NCBI GenBank assembly: GCA_905182985.1
Contig: CAJJDN010000078.1
Location: forward strand, 293,016-357,015
Source of the DNA: Paramecium sonneborni
Lineage: Eukaryota; Ciliophora; Oligohymenophorea; Peniculida; Parameciidae
Length of the DNA: 64,000 nt
Direction of reading: 5' to 3'
Under the pieces are notes generated by a model that was given only the letters and a program-made list of their open reading frames with translations, did no database searches and was not told the origin of the DNA. Positions 59,461 to 64,000 of this stretch are shown one piece after another. The translations under genes were made by a program, and so were the position numbers. The first letter of the stretch is position 1. Each line of letters starts with the position of its first letter.

Positions 59461-60185
59461 TCACGGAACAACAAAAAATTAGCAAGATATTTTGTACCTT
59501 TTACTATTAATTTATTCATTACTTTAATCATAATATACCAATTAAGAACGAAAAAGAAGCCCTATGGTCTAAAATAAAGAACAACTCATCGTAATTTTAA
59601 GTGGATTGGATTTGTATTATGATATAATTTCTTACACAATTTCTTTTTCTCCAGGACAATTTTCTAGCCCATAAATTACTAAATTCCCCATTATTTGTAA
59701 GAAGTATGGTAATTGTTAATCTAACACATTATTTAAATTGATTGTTTGTTTTTAAAGAATAATTTTCTAAAAGAAGGATGTCACCTAATTTTAAATTTCA
59801 ATTAAAGTTGGAGACTTACTAAATAATTACTAAAATATTATACGATGCTTATTATATTGGTTATTATTACTATTGGCATTGCTGAATTATAGAGAGAAGT
59901 TGCTATTTCTGTAAATACTAAACAAATTATTTTAAATGTTATACTTAAATATTTTGTTTCTAACCATTCTCTTCTTATTTAACTTATTATTGTTTTTCTT
60001 GTTATTGTTATTTCATTATACTCTATAAAAAGACTTGTTAAATGTGATTCATTGTTAATTTTAATAATGAAAGAATTAACAATTCTATCTCTTTAAGTTA
60101 AGAACTGATACGTATTATCAACATTCAAAAAAGAACATTTTTGATTTAAATTTCTTTCTTTTTCAGATTTTTTTTTACGCACCAT
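59461..60185 (-). CDS. Membrane-associated protein, possibly truncated
   Basis: 229 residues from ATG 60185 (MVRKKKSEKERNLNQ) to TGA 59461, with one 35-nt intron (59785-59819) that leaves exactly 230 codons. The basic N terminus is followed by two hydrophobic helices (SITFKIICLVFTEIATSLYN and PIVIITNIISIVQYFSNYL). A soluble part follows with LNNVLDQQLPYFLQIMGN and GLENCPGEKEIVQEIISQYK. The layout recalls the N-terminal sensor part of ciliate membrane histidine kinases, but no kinase motif is seen. The frame continues past the stop with coding character (59197-59460), so the annotated end may be a mutation. Confidence 0.55.
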
Positions 60186-60772
60186 TATAATTATTATATA
60201 AATATATAATAATCACATATAAAACCTAATTTACAATTGTTATTTTAAAATATGTTTATTTTTTATATTTATTTACATTAATCTACTCTTAGAAAATACC
60301 ATAAATAGTTTTAAACTTAATCTTTAAAATAATTATTGAAATATTATTTTTATAAGAATCGTATTAAAAATTGTGTTAAGAATAAAGATAAATTTTATAA
60401 ATTAAGTAGTTTAAATGATAATGAGTATATTTTTGTTAGAAAATATTTAAAACAACTTTTCTAAAGAATAATTTAAAAAAAGACTACATGTTAAATTCAA
60501 TAGATTGATTGTTAAATAAAAAAACTAAAATATATAAGCATTTGAATGGAGGGCTTCTTGTATATTTAGCAAGTTCAAAATTTAAAAATTGAGAAATTTT
60601 AACCATTATTAAATTGATTATAAAAGACTTGTAAGAAAGAATGAAAGTTTTCTTATCAACATTTCCATTAGTATTATTTAATTGAAATTTAACTCATATT
60701 TATCATTTTGATAATCTATAATTACCTTAAATGAGACAATCTTAAAAAGTATTTTCAAAATGTACTTAGAAT
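60186..60772. other. Divergent intergenic region
   Basis: About 590 bp between the membrane gene and the Cache gene. An ATG at 60641 opens only a 14-codon frame. AT-rich, no other feature recognised. Confidence 0.55.
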
Positions 60773-62504
60773 ATGAGGCTAAGAAATTAATTGATTTTCA
60801 TAGCCTCTGTCTAAGCATTCATCATCATATCCTATGTTTTAGCATAAAATATGATTCACCTTTCTCTACTTAATGAATACTTTTCAGACACTTCAAACAA
60901 TTTGTATAAGGAAAATTCAAATAGGATTCAATCTAATATAATAAAATTATATAGAAGCTACTTTGATAAAGTCTTCTATTTAAGTAAGTATAAATATAAT
61001 TAGATGGCAACACCTTAATCTCATTTCATAGATTATATCATTATACTAAAAAGTAAGTAATCCTTTAGAATAATTTTATAACAAACGAAGACTTCTAAAT
61101 GGCATATGGTGGAATAAATCCGATCCCAGATCCTTTTCGAATAGTTAAAGGATATGGAAACTATGATATTTCATATTGCTTTATGTGTTATTCAAACTTA
61201 AGTTCATATAATTAACCTAAGAGCATTGATGAATTAGTAGGTATTAAAATGTAAGAACAAGTACAAGCTTATGGTTAACTTTTATATTAAGGAAAAGAGA
61301 TTAACCAATATTTCTTTTATTCTTATATAGTAAAGGAGAAATTAACCTCAATATATCCTTGTTTAAATAGACAATAAGGAATTTATAGTTATAAACCAGA
61401 GTAACGAGACTGGTATATTGAGTTACAAAAGAATTATGATAAAACATAAAATTATAATGCTTATAATTACACATTTACGAATCCTTTCATGTGTAAATTT
61501 ATGTATAATTATTTTAGTATTTACAGAAAAAAAAATTGGATTATCTATGGCAATGCCTCTTGTAGATGAATAAACTAAATTAATAGGTGGAGTGGGATCA
61601 ATATTTTTAGGAAATGAATTTGTTTAAGAAGCAGGCTAAAATAAATTTGGATTTCAAATTATATATTTGATTTCAAATGAAGGAATTATGATTATGCATC
61701 CATACAAAGTTTCAGAGGAATATTTACCTTTATTCATATATAATGAGACTATTACAGGATTTAATTATTCAGATTGGAAAGAAATTTAAAAAAAGAATGG
61801 ATCATCTTCTTGTCCAAATTTTGAGTTATACAATTCCTCCCTTTAATGTCGATTTAACTCTTTATATAATTAAGAAATGATTATTGGTATTTAGGAGATT
61901 CCTAAATTTAAGATGATTCTGATCATGTATAATAATTATAAACTCTAGGTTATTAAGTAGTCAAGAATACTTTGAATTTTATTATAAATTTTAATAATAA
62001 TTGTAAGAAAGTTTGTCAGAAACATTATCATAAGATATTACTACATTATTTGGATTATTAGTACTGGTGTGTATTTGCATTTATATACTTATACAGATTA
62101 TCTTTTACCCTATTTATGCTGTTTAAGAATATGCTAAAAATATGATCTCATAAAAAAAGAAATAAGAAAAAGGAATACCAATATTTATTTAGAAGTTTAT
62201 GAGTGATTAGGTGAGGTAATTGCTTTAAACTTTTAAGTTTGTTGAAAATAAATTAGAATTGTTATCATTTCGTAAAACTGAGTAATGCTCTTTTTTTGAG
62301 AATATTTAATATCCTTAAAAAAGCATTTCATTTCAACTTCATCTTAAATAATATCAACATTTTCTTAAAATTCACAAAGTTTAAAAATTTAAATTATTAC
62401 AAAGTCAAAAAGATCATATTTTATAATTATTTATGTAAAATAGCCTTAATTTAAAGAAAATCTTATAATTAGTAAAAAAAGCTAATTTGTTTTAAGCTTC
62501 TTGA
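60773..62504 (+). CDS. Double-Cache transmembrane receptor-like protein
   Basis: 554 residues. Introns of 20 nt (60984-61003), 25 nt (61493-61517) and 22 nt (61927-61948) leave exactly 555 codons. A membrane helix (NQLIFIASVQAFIIISYVLA) precedes an extracellular dCache-type domain of about 380 residues. Its conserved part is INPIPDPFRIVKGYGNYDIS, YKPEQRDWY, KIGLSMAMPLVDEQTKLIGG and ISNEGIMIMHPYKVSEEYLP. The R-x-W-Y motif is the ligand-binding signature of Cache domains. A second helix (LFGLLVLVCICIYILIQIIF) leads to a basic HAMP-like segment and a cytoplasmic tail of 110 residues rich in Gln. No kinase, cyclase or methyl-accepting domain is seen, so it may signal through a partner. Ciliates have many such genes. 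Confidence 0.85.
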
Positions 62505-62618
62505 ATTTTAATCTATTTTGATTCATAACATATTTGATTATATTTTAAATTATAGAATTGATATAATAAAATGATAATTAATGAGTAATAATCTAAATTA
62601 TATTAAAATTTAACTGCT

Positions 62619-63302
62619 ATGTATAAAAAACATTCCACAGAAAAATTAGTTAGAAAAAATGCATCTCCAACTCATGAAAAGGAGAATAATTCTTATGCTC
62701 GTAAATATAGTAGAAAACTTTTGAGTAGATAAAGTAATCATGATGATTAAGAAAATATTTTAACAACTTATAATTCATAAACTAATACAATCAATTAAAA
62801 TGAAAGTGCAGCTCATTTATAATAAATTATTTAATAATAAAAAAGATAAATCTAAAATTTGAAAATGGGTTGTCCTAGATGTTTAACTAAATAAAATACA
62901 GATCTTGAATTAAGAAATAAAATTTTAGTTTAAAATAATTAGATTCTTTCTTTATTATCAAGGGAAACTTAATAATAAGATTACACAGAACTATTTAAAA
63001 TAAATTAGATGCTTTAGTAATAAAATGAGGAATTAAGATAAAATAATGAAATTTTAATATAAAATCAATAAGAAATATTATAAGAAAACTTATTCTTAAA
63101 AAATTTATTTGCTGAAACAAGTAGCAATGCAAATGCAAAGGAGAATTCAAGCTGTAATTTATTTATATTATAATTGATAGAATTATTTAGTCTTTCATAA
63201 TCATAAGGAAGATTTTCTTCAATTTTGTAGTTAAACTCATAAGTTCAATCTCCATCACATACTAAATAACATCACGATAAATTATTTAACTTATTAAAAT
63301 GA
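62619..63302 (+). CDS. Gln-rich coiled-coil protein
   Basis: An intronless 227-residue frame from ATG 62619 (MYKKHSTEKLVRKNASPTHE). The N-terminal third is basic and Ser/Asn-rich. A short CPRC pair lies near residue 90 (KMGCPRCLTKQN). A coiled coil follows (LELRNKILVQNNQILSLLSR and QQNEELRQNNEILIQNQQEI), then a Ser-rich tail ending LFNLLK. No family is recognised. The stop is 40 bp before the SAPS gene start, both on the plus strand. Confidence 0.72.
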
Positions 63303-63342
63303 GTTTTGATTTTATTATCCATATATATTATTTTAATTTATT

Positions 63343-64000
63343 ATGTTTTTTAAGTAAAACCTTTATCTTATTTTAGTTTTGCTCGATTCTTTCCTCAGCA
63401 ATAATAACTTGATTCATTATTATTAGCTAACGCTGATTGTGAATTAGAATTGATTTTATAGACAGATAATATTTTATAAGAAATTAAAGGAATGGGAGCC
63501 AATAAATTTGCTGATCAGTACATAATTTATTAATTATATTTTATAGTATAATCAAGCATCCAGAAATGTATTAAAGGATGATTAATTATATAATAATGGT
63601 TGATGATGAATTGACTGACAAATAGAGATAAATACAGTATTATGTAAAATAAATATCAAAAGATATCCATTCTTATGTAGTGAAATTTTAGGCAGTTAAA
63701 ATTAAAAATTATTGGATTTTCTATTTGAAAGACCAGAGGAAGGAATAGAAGCAGATGCAGAAATGATTCGAGTTAGCTTATATGATCAATTGATTAGCTT
63801 TCTTGAAGGAGATGTTTTTAATATGACATCAGCAGGTTATTTTTCAAAAGCGTTTCTTGCTATTATAAAAAAAAGAGGATTTGATGTATCATTTATTCAA
63901 ATTTTTAGGTATGGACTCAAATTATTAATAATAAATAAATTATATCTAATTTATTAAAACACATTGATTGTAGGCATATTGCAGAAATTATTGAAAAATT
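63343..64000 (+). CDS. SAPS-domain protein (PP6/Sit4 regulatory subunit), 5' part
   Basis: Starts at ATG 63343 and runs off the window. A 23-nt intron (63354-63376) lies after the third codon and gives MFFNFARFFPQQQQLDSLLL, then NADCELELILQTDNILQEIK. The SAPS (Sit4-associated protein) consensus begins in the same way with MFW. A 29-nt intron follows NKFAD. Then IIKHPEMYQRMINYIIMVDD, RYPFLCSEILGSQNQKLLDF and PEEGIEADAEMIRVSLYDQL match the domain in order, followed by SAGYFSKAFLAIIKKRG. One frame change near 63640-63660 needs a further short intron. SAPS proteins guide PP6-type phosphatase to substrates. The 3' part lies outside. Confidence 0.85.

Noticed and set aside
63299..63302. A further ATGA overlap between the coiled-coil gene stop and an ATG upstream of the SAPS gene
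   Set aside because: The frame from that ATG stops soon after the intron; the SAPS frame clearly starts at ATG 63343 with MFFNFARFF.

Overview
This window is ciliate macronuclear-type DNA, most likely Paramecium or a close relative. It is very AT-rich. Genes stay open for hundreds of codons only if TAA and TAG are read as glutamine and TGA is the sole stop (genetic code 6). Genes are separated by as little as about 20 bp, and almost every intron that can be placed is a GT...AG intron of 17-35 nt, mostly 20-29 nt, which is a Paramecium hallmark. Standard-code ORF calling breaks nearly every gene into pieces, so gene limits here were rebuilt by reading the sequence with code 6 and removing short introns. 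Nothing was searched against a database; names rest on motifs recognised by eye.

Layout. 1-9 kb: a 1.04 kb inverted repeat flanks a hybrid histidine kinase; then a gene of unknown function and a tandem CXC-domain (LIN54/tesmin-like) gene. 9-17 kb: a damaged cyclic-nucleotide-binding gene, two coiled-coil genes (one CFAP97-like), an ISG12/IFI6-16-like membrane protein, and a class 3 lipase that appears two and a half times because of assembly gaps. 16.7-24 kb: formin, RuvB-like 2 (reptin), an SMP-30-like beta-propeller and a hypothetical gene. 24-34 kb: TRAF zinc-finger protein, coiled-coil and EF-hand-like genes, a MORN-repeat pseudokinase, a short COP9 subunit 4, a twin-cysteine protein and two long coiled-coil genes. 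34-46 kb: two hypothetical genes, a Rad5/HLTF-like SNF2-RING helicase, a heat-shock-factor-type gene, a cathepsin L-like protease and a 1,335-residue protein of unknown function. 46-57 kb: coiled-coil gene, WD-like gene and P4-ATPase flippase in one head-to-tail series with ATGA overlaps, then a medium-chain reductase and a second heat-shock-factor-type gene. 57-64 kb: basic hypothetical, bZIP factor, disrupted membrane gene, Cache-domain receptor-like protein, coiled-coil protein and the start of a SAPS (PP6 regulatory) protein.

The genes are mostly housekeeping, ciliary/cytoskeletal, regulatory and signalling genes with no obvious operon logic. Four places carry runs of N (1, 1, 273, 432 and 1 bases) flanked by copies of the same sequence that look identical by eye. 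These look like contig overlaps that the assembler did not merge, so the true gene number is smaller than the raw sequence suggests. The most unusual biology is the ATGA-overlapping flippase/WD/coiled-coil trio, two genes with in-frame TGA codons, and the inverted duplication at the left end.
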